64,000 nt of DNA from Arthrobacter sp. H-02-3 (GCF_003097355.1 NZ_PYUI01000004.1:186001-250000); one strand, 5' to 3'. Shown: positions 53,006 through 61,834, counted from the first letter of the stretch. Notes: generated by a model not told the origin, from the letters alone. Numbers and translations: made by a program.

Positions 53006-53485
53006 ATGAAGATGGGCCGTGGAGTGGAGTGGGCGGTGCACAGTTGCGTCAACATGGCATGGACACCGCCGGGCGAGCCCGTGAACAGTGCACGCCTCGC
53101 CGAGTTCTATAAGCTCCCCGCCGCCTACCTGAACAAGCAGTTCCAGTCGCTGGTCCGGGCCGGGGTGCTGGACTCGGTCTCGGGACCCCGCGGCGGATTC
53201 CTGTTGGCGCGCCGGCCGGAAAACATCACTGTACTGGACATCGTCCTGGCCCTGGAAGGCGCGGACCCAGCCTTCCGGTGTGAAGCGATCCTGGGGAACG
53301 TCCCGGAGCCGGCCCTGCAGGAGAACTTCGCGCGGACGTGCCTCATTTCCCAGACCATGCGCCAGGCCGAGCTCGCCTGGCGGCAGGCGCTGGCGCGCCA
53401 GAGTATCGCCGGGATAGCGGACTCGATGGAGCGCCGGTTCCCGGCGGACAAGGTGAAGGTCCTGGACTACCTGGCGGCGGAGTAG
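53006..53485 (+). CDS. Rrf2-family transcriptional regulator
   Basis: A 159-aa winged-helix regulator: RGVEWAVHSCVNMAWTPP, then LPAAYLNKQFQSLVRAGVLDSVSGPRGGFLLARRP (recognition helix and wing), ITVLDIVLALEG, and a helical C-terminus. Cysteines occur in FRCEAIL and RTCLISQ only, so the three-Cys cluster of NsrR/IscR is not complete and a [Fe-S] sensor is doubtful. It stands alone and is probably autoregulated. Confidence 0.88.
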   Translation: MKMGRGVEWAVHSCVNMAWTPPGEPVNSARLAEFYKLPAAYLNKQFQSLVRAGVLDSVSGPRGGFLLARRPENITVLDIVLALEGADPAFRCEAILGNVPEPALQENFARTCLISQTMRQAELAWRQALARQSIAGIADSMERRFPADKVKVLDYLAAE

Positions 53486-53502
53486 CCTCGGCTGACAGTC
53501 CA

Positions 53503-53524
53503 GGACCGTGGAGAGGCACGGTCC
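53503..53524. terminator. Hairpin between convergent rrf2-like and punA genes
   Basis: GGACCGTG and CACGGTCC pair perfectly (8 bp) around GAGAGG, 18 nt after the Rrf2-type gene stop and 31 nt past the punA stop on the other strand. Confidence 0.65.
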
Positions 53525-53554
53525 GTCACCGGAACCGTGCCGCGAACACACGGA

Positions 53555-54373
53555 TCAGAGTTTGGCGATGATCTCCGCCAGGAGCTTGGAAATGCGCGGT
53601 CCGGCGGCCTGGCCGGCCTCAAGGACTTCCTCGTGGCTCAGGGGCACGGGGCTGATCCCGGCGGCGAGGTTGGTCACGAGTGAGATCCCGAAGACCTCCA
53701 TGCCCGCGTGACGGCCGGCAATGGCTTCGAGCGCGGTGGACATGCCGACCAGGGACGCGCCGATCCGCTTGGCGTACTGCACCTCGGCAGGGGTTTCGTA
53801 GTGCGGTCCCGTGAACTGCGCATACACGCCCTCGTCCAGCGAGGGGTCAACCTCGCGCGCCAGGCTGCGGATCCGGGAGGAGTACAGGTCCGTCAGGTCC
53901 ACGAACGTGGCGCCTTCCAGCGGTGAGGTGGCCGTGAGGTTGATGTGGTCGCTGATCAGCACGGGCGTGCCGGGAGCCCAGTCCTCGTTCAGGCCGCCGC
54001 AGCCGTTGGTGAGCACGAGGGTCTTGCAGCCGGTGGCCGCGGCGGTGCGCACGCCGTGAACCACCGAGCGGACGCCCTTGCCCTCGTAGTAGTGTGTTCG
54101 AGCGCCCAGGACGAGGGCCCGCTTGCCCTCCTTGGTCAGCACCGAGCGGATGGTGCCCACGTGCCCCTCCACCGACGGTGCGGTGAAACCGGGGATTTCG
54201 CTGGCGGACAGGGTGGCGGTGGTCTCGCCGATCAGTTCGGCGGCGTCGCCCCAGCCCGATCCGAGGACCAGCGCGACGTCGTGGGAATCGACACCCGTCT
54301 CTTCGGCGATGTAGGCGGCGGCGTCTCGCGCGGCGTCGAAGGGGTCCGCGTTCAGGAATTCTGTATAGCTCAC
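53555..54373 (-). CDS. punA: Purine-nucleoside phosphorylase
   Basis: A 272-aa trimeric-type PNP that cleaves purine nucleosides with phosphate. Phosphate site LVLGSGWGDAAEL and the GARTHYYEG loop (residues about 90-98), base site VLTNGCGGLNEDW, DHINLTATSPLEG, and QFTGPHYETPAEV and VGMSTALEAIAGRHAGMEV complete the family set. GTG start. Next to the phosphomutase and lpdA-like genes, as in mycobacteria. Confidence 0.93.
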   Translation of the reverse strand: MSYTEFLNADPFDAARDAAAYIAEETGVDSHDVALVLGSGWGDAAELIGETTATLSASEIPGFTAPSVEGHVGTIRSVLTKEGKRALVLGARTHYYEGKGVRSVVHGVRTAAATGCKTLVLTNGCGGLNEDWAPGTPVLISDHINLTATSPLEGATFVDLTDLYSSRIRSLAREVDPSLDEGVYAQFTGPHYETPAEVQYAKRIGASLVGMSTALEAIAGRHAGMEVFGISLVTNLAAGISPVPLSHEEVLEAGQAAGPRISKLLAEIIAKL

Positions 54374-54465
54374 TGGTACAAGCTATCGCGTGCCGGGCCC
54401 GCTGCCCAGCACCCGCGCCGCCCGGGCGCCATAGCGGGCGGCCGCACCCGCGGCGCCCCGGATTC

Positions 54466-54495
54466 TTGGTGGCTCCGGTTCGGATGGTGGACAAT
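54466..54495 (+). promoter_or_regulatory. Possible promoter of lpdA, leaderless
   Basis: TTGGTG at 54466 and GACAAT at 54490 are 18 bp apart, and GTG 54504 lies 8 bp beyond, again suggesting a leaderless message. The -35 match is moderate. Confidence 0.35.
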
Positions 54496-54503
54496 GGTTG
54501 ATT

Positions 54504-55919
54504 GTGACTACGCATCCTGACTTCAGCTCACCCCGTATTGCAATTCTCGGCGGAGGGCCTGGCGGCTACGAAGCCGCCATGGTCGCCGCCTCGCTGGGGG
54601 CGCAGGTCACCATCATCGAGCGTGCGGGACTCGGCGGATCCGCGGTGCTGACCGACGTCGTTCCTTCCAAGACCCTCATTGCGACGGCGGACCTGATGAC
54701 CCGCGTCGGCGAGGCCGGCGAGCTCGGCGTTAAATTCGACCTCGACGGCGGCGACTGCAGCCCGACGATGCGCGCTGACCTCAAGCACATCAACGACCGC
54801 CTGCTGCGGCTGGCCCGGAAGCAGTCGGAGGACATCCAGTCCGGGCTGGAACACCAGAACGTCCGCATCCTGATCGGTTCCGGCCGGCTGCTGGACAACC
54901 ACACCATCGAGGTCCTGACCGCCGACAGCACCGAAACGGTGGAAGCCGACACCATCCTGCTCGCTGTCGGAGCCCACCCCCGCGAGCTGCCCACCGCCCG
55001 TCCGGACGGTGAGCGCATCCTGAACTGGGCCCAGATCTACAACATGGACGAACTCCCCGAAGAACTCATCGTGGTCGGTTCAGGTGTGACGGGCGCGGAG
55101 TTTGCCTCCGCCTACAACGGGCTGGGCTCCAAGGTCACCCTGATTTCCAGCCGCGACCGGGTGCTCCCGGGCTCGGACACGGACGCCGCCGAGGTCCTCG
55201 AGGGCGTCTTTGAACGCCGCGGGCTGAAGGTTCTTTCCCGTGCCCGCGCCGAGACCGTCGAACGCACGGACGACGGCGTCGTGGTCACCCTCGGCGACGG
55301 TTCGAAGGTGACCGGCAGCCATTGCCTCGTCTGCGTCGGCTCCATCCCGAACACGGCCGGCATCGGCCTGGAGGAAGCCGGCGTCGCGCTCACCGAGAGC
55401 GGCCACATCAAGGTCGACGGCGTCTCGCGCACCACGGCGCCGAACATCTACGCCGCCGGTGACTGCACCGGCGTCCTCGCGCTGGCGTCCGTGGCCGCCA
55501 TGCAGGGACGCATCGCGATCGCGCACTTCCTGGGCGACAGCGTCATGCCGCTCAAGCTGCACCAGGTGGCGTCCAACATTTTCACCTCGCCCGAGATCGC
55601 GAACGTGGGCGTCTCCGAGGCTGAGATCGACTCCGGCAAGTACCAGGCCGACGTCATCAAGCTGTCCCTGCGCAGCAACGCCCGCGCCAAGATGCGCAAC
55701 CACCGCGACGGCTTCGTCAAGATCTTCGCCCGCAAGGGCTCCGGCACAGTGATCGGTGGGGTCGTCGTAGGCCCGAACGCCTCGGAGCTCATCTTCGCGA
55801 TCTCCCTTGCGGTCACCCAAAAACTGCACGTCGACGACGTCGCCAGCACCTTCACCGTGTACCCGTCGCTGAGCGGCTCCATCTCCGAAGCGGCGCGCCG
55901 GCTCCACGTTCACATGTAG
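54504..55919 (+). CDS. lpdA: NAD(P)H-quinone dehydrogenase, LpdA-like
   Basis: A 471-aa flavoprotein of the dihydrolipoamide dehydrogenase family. FAD site IAILGGGPGGYEAAMVA near residue 15 and NAD(P) site LIVVGSGVTGAEFASAY near 195. The redox-active CxxxxC is absent: GGSAVLTDVVPSK has Ala and Val at these positions. The C-terminal HPTxxE is YPSLSGSISE. This is the pattern of M. tuberculosis LpdA (Rv3303c), a quinone reductase. GTG 54504 is chosen over an in-frame TTG 6 bp upstream. Confidence 0.87.
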   Translation: MTTHPDFSSPRIAILGGGPGGYEAAMVAASLGAQVTIIERAGLGGSAVLTDVVPSKTLIATADLMTRVGEAGELGVKFDLDGGDCSPTMRADLKHINDRLLRLARKQSEDIQSGLEHQNVRILIGSGRLLDNHTIEVLTADSTETVEADTILLAVGAHPRELPTARPDGERILNWAQIYNMDELPEELIVVGSGVTGAEFASAYNGLGSKVTLISSRDRVLPGSDTDAAEVLEGVFERRGLKVLSRARAETVERTDDGVVVTLGDGSKVTGSHCLVCVGSIPNTAGIGLEEAGVALTESGHIKVDGVSRTTAPNIYAAGDCTGVLALASVAAMQGRIAIAHFLGDSVMPLKLHQVASNIFTSPEIANVGVSEAEIDSGKYQADVIKLSLRSNARAKMRNHRDGFVKIFARKGSGTVIGGVVVGPNASELIFAISLAVTQKLHVDDVASTFTVYPSLSGSISEAARRLHVHM

Positions 55920-55938
55920 CAAAACGGAGGCCGTAGCC

Positions 55939-56664
55939 ATGCAAAGTCCTCGCACCGCTGTTGAGTCCGCGGAACAGAACCCCGGGCTGCCGTCCGGCCC
56001 TCAAGAACGGTTTGCCGGCTACGGCGTGATGGGCGTTCCTTTCAGCTCCGGCTACATCCTGGCCCTGCGGCATTTTCCTGCCTCCTCCGTCGGCCCGGGC
56101 TACAACTCGGTCTGGATCCGCGATCCTGCCGGCGTCTGGACGATGCACAGCACCACCAATCCCGGGTCCTCATGCCCCCGCTACTTCGGCAGCGCCCTCG
56201 GATCGGCGTCGACGGGCGGGATCTCCATCCGGTGGCGTGACGACTACTCTTTCCGCGTGGAAGTCGGAGACGAGGTGGACCTGGGCTGGGACGTGACGCT
56301 GGCTGCAACGCCCATCACGCGGCTCATGTCGGCGGTGGCCGGGTCGGTCCCGGAGCAACTGTGGCGCAACCGGACGTTCCTGCGCGCCATGGGGGCTGTT
56401 GCCGGCCCGGTGCTCGGGGCCGGGCACATCGGGCTGACGGGCAAGGTGCCCAACGGCCAGGCCTTTGGGGCGCGCCCGCGGCAGATGTGGTTTGTCCGCG
56501 AGAGCGAAGCGCACCTGCAGGGGCATAATCTGGGGCAGGCTTCAGCACTGCCCGTCCAGGACAGGCTCGGGGACTTCTGGATCCCGCAGCGAGGCATCTT
56601 CATGATCGGCTCGTCAGTGTTCGAGCCGTTCGACCCCGCCACGCACCTCGCCGCGGGGCACTGA
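55939..56664 (+). CDS. Protein of unknown function, beta-rich
   Basis: A 241-aa cytoplasmic-looking protein with GGAGG before the ATG. It has alternating short strands and conserved-looking Trp/Gly motifs (YNSVWIRDPAGVWTMHSTTN, CPRYFGSALGSA, ISIRWRDDYSFRVEVGDEVDLGWDVTL). This faintly recalls the lipocalin-like AttH/CrtC fold, without proof. It follows lpdA by 19 bp and is probably cotranscribed. No signal peptide or membrane helix. Confidence 0.75.
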   Translation: MQSPRTAVESAEQNPGLPSGPQERFAGYGVMGVPFSSGYILALRHFPASSVGPGYNSVWIRDPAGVWTMHSTTNPGSSCPRYFGSALGSASTGGISIRWRDDYSFRVEVGDEVDLGWDVTLAATPITRLMSAVAGSVPEQLWRNRTFLRAMGAVAGPVLGAGHIGLTGKVPNGQAFGARPRQMWFVRESEAHLQGHNLGQASALPVQDRLGDFWIPQRGIFMIGSSVFEPFDPATHLAAGH

Positions 56665-56675
56665 ACCTTTCTCCT

Positions 56676-58133
56676 CTAGAACGGGTACGGTGCGATATCC
56701 GGCCGAACGGTCAGCCACTGGATTTCCGTGAAGGATTCCATGTTGGCGTGATGCCCGCCGATCCGCGAGCCGTTGCCGGAGTTCTTGACCCCGCCGAAGG
56801 GCGAGTTGGCCTCGTCGGATACGGTCTGTTCGTTGATGTGGACCTTGCCGGAGTCGAGCCGGTCGGCGATCGTCATGGCCATGCCGACGTCGCCGAGAAT
56901 CCCGATGGAGAGCCCGTACTCGTTGTCGTTGGCCAGGGCCACGGCCTCGTCCACGGTGGAGAACTTCATCACCGGCGCCACGGGGCCGAAGATTTCGTCC
57001 TTCCACGCCGGGCTGGCGAGATCGAGGTCCGCGAGCACGGTGGGCCGGTAGAAGCGGCCGTCGTGGCTGCCGCCGGCGGCCAGCCGCGCGCCGCCCTGCA
57101 CCGCATCCTGGACGATCGTGTCCACGCGGTGCAGCTGCTTCTCATCGATCACCGGGCCCAGCGCCACCGTTCCGCTCTTGGGATCGCCCACCGGCAAATG
57201 ACTGGCCTTCTCGGCAAGGGCGCTGACGTAGTCCTCGTAGATGTCCTCGTGCACAATGTGCCGGCCGGACGCCATGCAGATCTGTCCCTGGTGCATGAAG
57301 GAGCCAAATGCGGCGGCCGAGACCGCCTTGGGAAGGTCGACGCCGGGCAGAACGATCATCGCGTTGTTCCCGCCGAGTTCCAGATGGGCGCGCTTGAGCA
57401 GCCGGCCGGCGGCTTCGCCCACCTTGCGTCCTGCCGCCGTCGACCCCGTGAAGGCGATGACGCGGACCTCGGGCGCCTCGACGACGGCTGCGCCGATCTC
57501 GGCGCCGCCCGGCAGCAGCGACAGCAGGCCGGGCGGAAGGCCGGCTTCCTCGAACACCCGGACCAGGGTGACGCCGCCGCAGACCGCCGTGCGCGGGTCA
57601 GGCTTGAGCAGCACGGCGTTGCCGAGGGCCAGGGCCGGGGCGACGGCGCGGATTGAGAGGATGAGCGGGAAGTTGAACGGCGCGATCACCGAGACGACAC
57701 CGACGGGGCGTCGTCGGGCGAAGGACCAGCGGTTCTCGTTCGAGGTCAGCACGTCGCCGGCCGGGAGCGAGGGCAGCGCCGAGGCGTCGTAGCATTCGTT
57801 GGCCGCGATGTGGGTTTCCAGCCCGGCCTTGGGCGGGATGCCGCCCGATTCGCGGACGATCCAGTCCCCGATTTCCGCGGCGTGTTCTTCCCAGAGCTGT
57901 CCCGCGCGGCGCAGCACAGCGGCGCGGTCCTCCGGGTTGCGGGCGGCCCAGTCCTTCTGCGCTGTCGCGGCGACGGCAGCGGCTTCGCGGACATCCTCCA
58001 CGGAGGCCACGCCATAGTGGCCCAGCGTCTCGCCGGTTGCGGGTTCGACGGCGTCGCCGATTCCGCCCCGTCCGGGCCGCCAGCCGTTGAGGTGGATCTT
58101 GCCCTCCCAGAGGGCGGAGTCGAGCAGGGACAT
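56676..58133 (-). CDS. NAD-dependent aldehyde dehydrogenase, benzaldehyde-type
   Basis: A 485-aa ALDH oxidising an aldehyde to the acid. Catalytic Cys286 is in HQGQICMASGRHIV, general base Glu252 in LELGGNNAMIVL; cofactor motif FTGSTAAGRKVGEAAG precedes them. The overall pattern (FNFPLILSIRAVAPALALGNAVLLKP; DEIFGPVAPVMKF) is closest to benzaldehyde/vanillin dehydrogenases. Start 58133 (MSLLDSALW) follows AAAGGACAGG; the frame continues upstream without similarity. Divergent from the flavodoxin gene. Confidence 0.9.
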   Translation of the reverse strand: MSLLDSALWEGKIHLNGWRPGRGGIGDAVEPATGETLGHYGVASVEDVREAAAVAATAQKDWAARNPEDRAAVLRRAGQLWEEHAAEIGDWIVRESGGIPPKAGLETHIAANECYDASALPSLPAGDVLTSNENRWSFARRRPVGVVSVIAPFNFPLILSIRAVAPALALGNAVLLKPDPRTAVCGGVTLVRVFEEAGLPPGLLSLLPGGAEIGAAVVEAPEVRVIAFTGSTAAGRKVGEAAGRLLKRAHLELGGNNAMIVLPGVDLPKAVSAAAFGSFMHQGQICMASGRHIVHEDIYEDYVSALAEKASHLPVGDPKSGTVALGPVIDEKQLHRVDTIVQDAVQGGARLAAGGSHDGRFYRPTVLADLDLASPAWKDEIFGPVAPVMKFSTVDEAVALANDNEYGLSIGILGDVGMAMTIADRLDSGKVHINEQTVSDEANSPFGGVKNSGNGSRIGGHHANMESFTEIQWLTVRPDIAPYPF

Positions 58134-58353
58134 GTCCTGTCCTTTCGTCGTGGGGTCATGCTTCTGGACCGGCCGGTCGAATCCGAACCGGACCGTGCCT
58201 TCGTCCATCTCATGTCGGCGGGCCGCTGCCGTCAAGGGTTCGGGCGTCAAGAGTGCTGGAGTTGGGAGTCCCGTCGCCAAGAGTGCGTGTGCGCCCGGCC
58301 CCGGGGGACCTTCGGCCGTATCGCGACGCGGCCCGGCGCGGACACCATGGAAC

Positions 58354-58899
58354 ATGGCCAAGATCTATATCCCGTACGGGACCGTTGAAGGACAGACAGC
58401 ACAGATCGCCGACTACATGGCCGAACTGATCCGGGCGCACGGGCACCAGGCAGAGACGGCGGACCTCAAACATTCCGGCGACACCCTTCCGGGCGGCTAC
58501 GACGGCGTGATCGTGGCGGCCTCGGTTCACATGGGCAAGCACGAGGGGCACGTCAAGGACTTCGTCAAGAAGAACCGCGCCGAGCTCGAACGGTTGCCCT
58601 CCGCCCTGGTTTCGGTGAGCCTGGCCGCCCACGGGGACGAGGAGAACGCGGAGAGCTACGTGGCGAAGTTCGAGGAGGACACGGGCTGGCGGCCCTCGCA
58701 CGTCGGATTGTTCGCCGGCGCGCTGCTCTACAGCCACTACGGGTTCATCAAGAAGCACATGATGAAGAAGATCGCCAGCGACAAAGGCTCCCCGGACACG
58801 GACACCACCCGTGACTACGTCTACACGGAATGGGACGGCGTCCAGCGCTTCACCGAGGACTACCTGGCATGGCTGGCCAAGCTGGGCAGTCAGAAGTAG
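58354..58899 (+). CDS. Flavodoxin-domain protein (HemG-like)
   Basis: A 181-aa flavodoxin fold. FMN phosphate loop IYIPYGTVEGQTAQIADYMAE at the start, YDGVIVAASVHMGKHEGHV near residue 60, ALVSVSLAAHGDEEN near 90. The long loop and layout resemble menaquinone-dependent protoporphyrinogen oxidase HemG rather than electron-transfer flavodoxin. The frame is open upstream to 58087, but similarity begins at 58354. The 220-bp gap to the ALDH gene holds no other gene. Confidence 0.83.
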   Translation: MAKIYIPYGTVEGQTAQIADYMAELIRAHGHQAETADLKHSGDTLPGGYDGVIVAASVHMGKHEGHVKDFVKKNRAELERLPSALVSVSLAAHGDEENAESYVAKFEEDTGWRPSHVGLFAGALLYSHYGFIKKHMMKKIASDKGSPDTDTTRDYVYTEWDGVQRFTEDYLAWLAKLGSQK

Positions 58900-58920
58900 G
58901 ACTTTGTTAAGGCGTAGGGC

Positions 58921-59625
58921 TCAGGAGCGGGCGTAGGGCGGAACAGCGTCGCCGGGCGCGAAGGGCCTGAACCACCGATCGAACGCCAGACTACCGGTGT
59001 CGGCGTCGGCACGGTCCTGGCTGTCGGCGTCGTCGTCGGGGTAGAGCGCGTCGCTGTCCGCGTCCTCCAGGAGGACTTCCTCGACGTCGGCCCGCCAGCC
59101 CTCCGGAAGGTCCAGTTCGTAGATGTCCTCGGTGATTTCAGCCTGGTCGAGGAGGCAGCGGACGGCGAGTTCCGCGGCGAGGCAGCCCGGCGCGGTCCAG
59201 CCCCGGACCAGGGATGCGGTGACATCCGCGGCGACGACGATGAATTTCTGGGTGAACTTCGCGTCGTAGCTGCCCGCGAACTGCGGCGGCAGCGAGGACA
59301 GGACCGAGGTCCCGGCGATATCGGCAGGCGTGACAACGTCCAGGGTGCCGAGCGTTCCGAGATCGCGGAACAGTTGGTCAATGAGGATGCTCGACGAATT
59401 CCACAGGAGTCCGGCCAGCAGGCGGGTCTGGCGCACGGATTTCTGACGGTCCTCCGGCGGGACGGCGGCCATTTCCTCCAGGTCTTCGGGATCGAATTGG
59501 AGCCGCTGTTCGGCCGTCATGTCGTCCGGGTGCGGATCGAGTCCGAGCAGTTCCAGGCTCAGCCCGGTGAGTTTTTCGGCGTCGGCCAGTAGTTCTTCGG
59601 TGATGTCGTCGTCGTCGGCGCTCAT
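58921..59625 (-). CDS. Acidic protein of unknown function
   Basis: A 234-aa soluble protein rich in Asp/Glu at both ends (MSADDDDITEELLADAE; EDADSDALYPDDDADSQDRAD). A central helical part (RLLAGLLWNSSSILIDQLFRDLG) and AELAVRCLLDQAEITEDIYEL follow. No motif of a known family. It points toward the flavodoxin gene and is 67 bp from the membrane protein gene behind it. Confidence 0.7.
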   Translation of the reverse strand: MSADDDDITEELLADAEKLTGLSLELLGLDPHPDDMTAEQRLQFDPEDLEEMAAVPPEDRQKSVRQTRLLAGLLWNSSSILIDQLFRDLGTLGTLDVVTPADIAGTSVLSSLPPQFAGSYDAKFTQKFIVVAADVTASLVRGWTAPGCLAAELAVRCLLDQAEITEDIYELDLPEGWRADVEEVLLEDADSDALYPDDDADSQDRADADTGSLAFDRWFRPFAPGDAVPPYARS

Positions 59626-59692
59626 GCCCCCGATGCTACCTGCCGTTTGTTCCTGGCCCGATTCGCGTTACGCGGCAGGGGCTTGCCGGGTT

Positions 59693-60325
59693 CTAGGCGG
59701 CGGCTGCCCGGGGATGCTCTGACGTCGAGCTTTCCATCCGGACCGCGGCAAGGTAGCTGATTCCCGCGATCAGGGGGACCACGCTGGCCGCGGTGAGCGA
59801 TGCCAGCGGCCCGGACCGCGCGATGAGCGTGATCAGGAGCGGCAGCACGCCCAGGGCCACGAGCAGCCAGCCGGCCAGCGCGGTGCGTTTCAGGCCGAGC
59901 ACGGCGGCCGGGAACGCCAGCGCGACGACGCTGACGGCTATGACAGGTCCGTTGTCACTGAGGAAGCTGCGCAGGGCCGCCGGGTCGAAGGCGAGCCAGA
60001 TGCAGGCGGCGATGAAGGCGGAGGACAGGGCGAGCAGCAGGGGAGAGGTCACCGCCGGCCAGAACCACGCCGCGACCGCGAGGATGAGCATCGGCGCCAC
60101 CCAGGCGAGCGTTATCAGCGTTCCCGCTGTTCCGCCAGGATCCTGCATGGCGTCGCCACCGATGAAGATTCCCGCGAGGACCGTGAACACGGCCATGACG
60201 GCCGCCCCAGTCCGTGTCAGCGCCGTGGCGCGCCGCTGTGGATCCTTTTCACGTGCAAACACAACACCCATCACGACGGCGACCACAACAATCGCGCCGA
60301 GCGCCAAAATGACCGGAACGTTCAT
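59693..60325 (-). CDS. Multi-pass membrane protein of unknown function
   Basis: A 210-aa protein with six or seven hydrophobic segments, starting VILALGAIVVVAVVMGVVFA, followed by a basic loop (REKDPQRRATALTRTG). Gly-rich helix-turns and a short polar tail end the protein. No family recognised. Confidence 0.72.
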   Translation of the reverse strand: MNVPVILALGAIVVVAVVMGVVFAREKDPQRRATALTRTGAAVMAVFTVLAGIFIGGDAMQDPGGTAGTLITLAWVAPMLILAVAAWFWPAVTSPLLLALSSAFIAACIWLAFDPAALRSFLSDNGPVIAVSVVALAFPAAVLGLKRTALAGWLLVALGVLPLLITLIARSGPLASLTAASVVPLIAGISYLAAVRMESSTSEHPRAAAA

Positions 60326-60653
60326 GGGATGCCTCCTGCAGACGAACGGGGCTTACGTCCATTGGATTCCTGCCCCAGCGGCTGTGCCAAGGGGAGAAAG
60401 GCCCGTTTCGCTGGGGCCCGGTTGCTCCGGACTGGTCGCACTGAAGTTCGGGCTGCCAGAGTTTTATTCGATCCACGCAAACTCGGCGCACCGTGGAGCG
60501 CGTTCTAGCAGACATGCATGCTGAGCACTCGTGTTGCCAGTGTTACCCGTGTGGTTATACTCATGCTTGGGGGCGCCTTAGCCGGTGTATGTCGGAAGCG
60601 TTCAGCAGTCACAAAACTATCTGCCAACGAACCGACAGGAGGTACGGGGAACC
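60326..60653. other. Divergent intergenic region
   Basis: 328 bp between the membrane protein and the secreted protein, with A/T-rich tracts near 60450-60620. It contains the promoter noted at 60534-60561; no other gene is seen. Confidence 0.6.
60534..60561 (+). promoter_or_regulatory. Promoter-like pair for the secreted Cys-rich protein
   Basis: TTGCCA at 60534 and TATACT at 60556 are 16 bp apart, about 90 bp upstream of the GTG start of the secreted protein. The -10 is close to consensus. Confidence 0.55.
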
Positions 60654-61082
60654 GTGCCAGCATTGAAACGATCAATCTTCCGTAAAGCGGCGGCCGCTGC
60701 CGTCCTATCCGTTGCCCTGGGAGCCGGAACGCTCGCCGCGGCGGCCCCGGCCAGCGCCGCAACCTGTGGATCGGAATTCATTTTCTGCCCCTCGTCATGT
60801 GCTGAAACTACCGCGAGTTGCACAGCCGGCGTGTCCACCGTGTATGTCGCTCCAGGAACAATCCTGGGGGCGAACACGTATGGCTGGCCCAAGGGCACCA
60901 AGCTGGAATACCGCTGGTTCCTGAACGGCGAAGTCTTTGCGGGCGGCTGGAATGCAACCACTAAGGTCTGGGGGCCGCCGGGCAGGGACAGCAAAGGCGA
61001 CAAGTACGTCGTGCGCGTCAAGGGCACGTTGGCGGGCAAGGTCAGCTATCGGTTCAGCAGGACGTACGTCGTCCGCTACTAA
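60654..61082 (+). CDS. Secreted four-cysteine protein
   Basis: A 142-aa protein; GTG 60654 is chosen because AGGAGG lies 11 nt upstream. Signal core AAAAAVLSVALGAGTLAAAA with cut after ASA (about residue 36). Mature part begins with four cysteines (TCGSEFIFCPSSCAETTASC: spacing 7, 3, 6) and continues as a beta-rich domain (LEYRWFLNGEVFAGG; KYVVRVKGTLAGKVSYRFSRTYVV). Two disulfides are likely. Function unknown. Confidence 0.78.
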   Translation: MPALKRSIFRKAAAAAVLSVALGAGTLAAAAPASAATCGSEFIFCPSSCAETTASCTAGVSTVYVAPGTILGANTYGWPKGTKLEYRWFLNGEVFAGGWNATTKVWGPPGRDSKGDKYVVRVKGTLAGKVSYRFSRTYVVRY

Positions 61083-61101
61083 CCACCACGCGCAGAAGAC
61101 C

Positions 61102-61126
61102 CCGTCAGTCATCACGACTGGCGGGT
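61102..61126 (+). terminator. Intrinsic terminator after the secreted protein
   Basis: CCCGTCAGTC pairs with GACTGGCGGG (10 bp including one G-U) around ATCAC, followed by TTT, 20 nt after the stop. Confidence 0.8.
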
Positions 61127-61606
61127 TTCTGCGTTCTGGTCAGGCCGCGCCCAACGCCTCAAAGGCACGCTTGCAAGGCCCGCAGACAATGTAGACGCCG
61201 TGTGTCGTCTGGGCAACGGAGCGGCGACCTTGCTAATGCTGCTCAATGTAGTTCGACGGTATCGGCCACTCTCCGGGTGCCGAGTCTTTAGGGCGCTGCG
61301 GCGGCCGCCTTGAACGGTGTCTGAGCAATTTCCGGGCTGGCCGATTTGAAGGCAAAAGCGCCCCCGGCAACTGCCGGGGCGCCCGCGTTTGTCGGGGGTT
61401 ACGGCGCCAACAAGCGGCAGACGTCGGTCACAGTGCCCGTGCCGGAGAACAAAGTCTTTTGGACGCACTGTACCGGGCGTGGAGTGGGATGTACCTCGTC
61501 CGCAGGGTGATCCGTGGGTTCATGAATGCGCTTCACAGCATCCGGGGGCATTCATGTTCCTCTTCGGGGGAATGGCGACAGCCAGCTCCAAGTAGGCCGG
61601 CCGGCT
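61127..61606. other. Gene-poor stretch
   Basis: 480 bp with only short unsupported frames, lower G/C than the window average and no coding bias. It contains a second hairpin at 61358-61382. Confidence 0.6.
61358..61382. terminator. G/C-rich terminator-like hairpin
   Basis: GCGCCCCCGGCA and TGCCGGGGCGC pair with one bulged C around AC; AAAA precedes it and GTTT follows. It may end a transcript from the small gene at 61607-61834 on the reverse strand. Confidence 0.6.
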
Positions 61607-61834
61607 CTACAGACGGTTAAACTCCTGCTGCCACAGTGCCTTATCCCATCTCTCCTGCAGCTTTCGGTCCATGGTCCATTTACTCTCCCATGTGTCGAAG
61701 TTGGCTTTGAAGGTGGGCACGTAGTAATTGGAGCCCTTGCGGCGGGTTCTCTTCTTGAGTCTCAGCAAGAGGCCGAGCAGGATCCACACTGCGGTGAGAA
61801 TTACGACCAGGAAGAATATCGTCTCCACGGGCAA
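61607..61834 (-). CDS. Small single-pass membrane protein
   Basis: A 75-aa protein with one N-terminal helix (IFFLVVILTAVWILLGLLL), a very basic juxtamembrane segment (RLKKRTRRKG), and a Trp/aromatic-rich tail (FDTWESKWTMDRKLQERWDKALW). TTG start after GAGGA; a GTG two codons in is an alternative. Function unknown. Confidence 0.6.
   Translation of the reverse strand: MPVETIFFLVVILTAVWILLGLLLRLKKRTRRKGSNYYVPTFKANFDTWESKWTMDRKLQERWDKALWQQEFNRL

Noticed and set aside
61389..61595. 68-codon forward frame in the gene-poor stretch
   Set aside because: No ribosome site, unusual composition and no recognisable feature.
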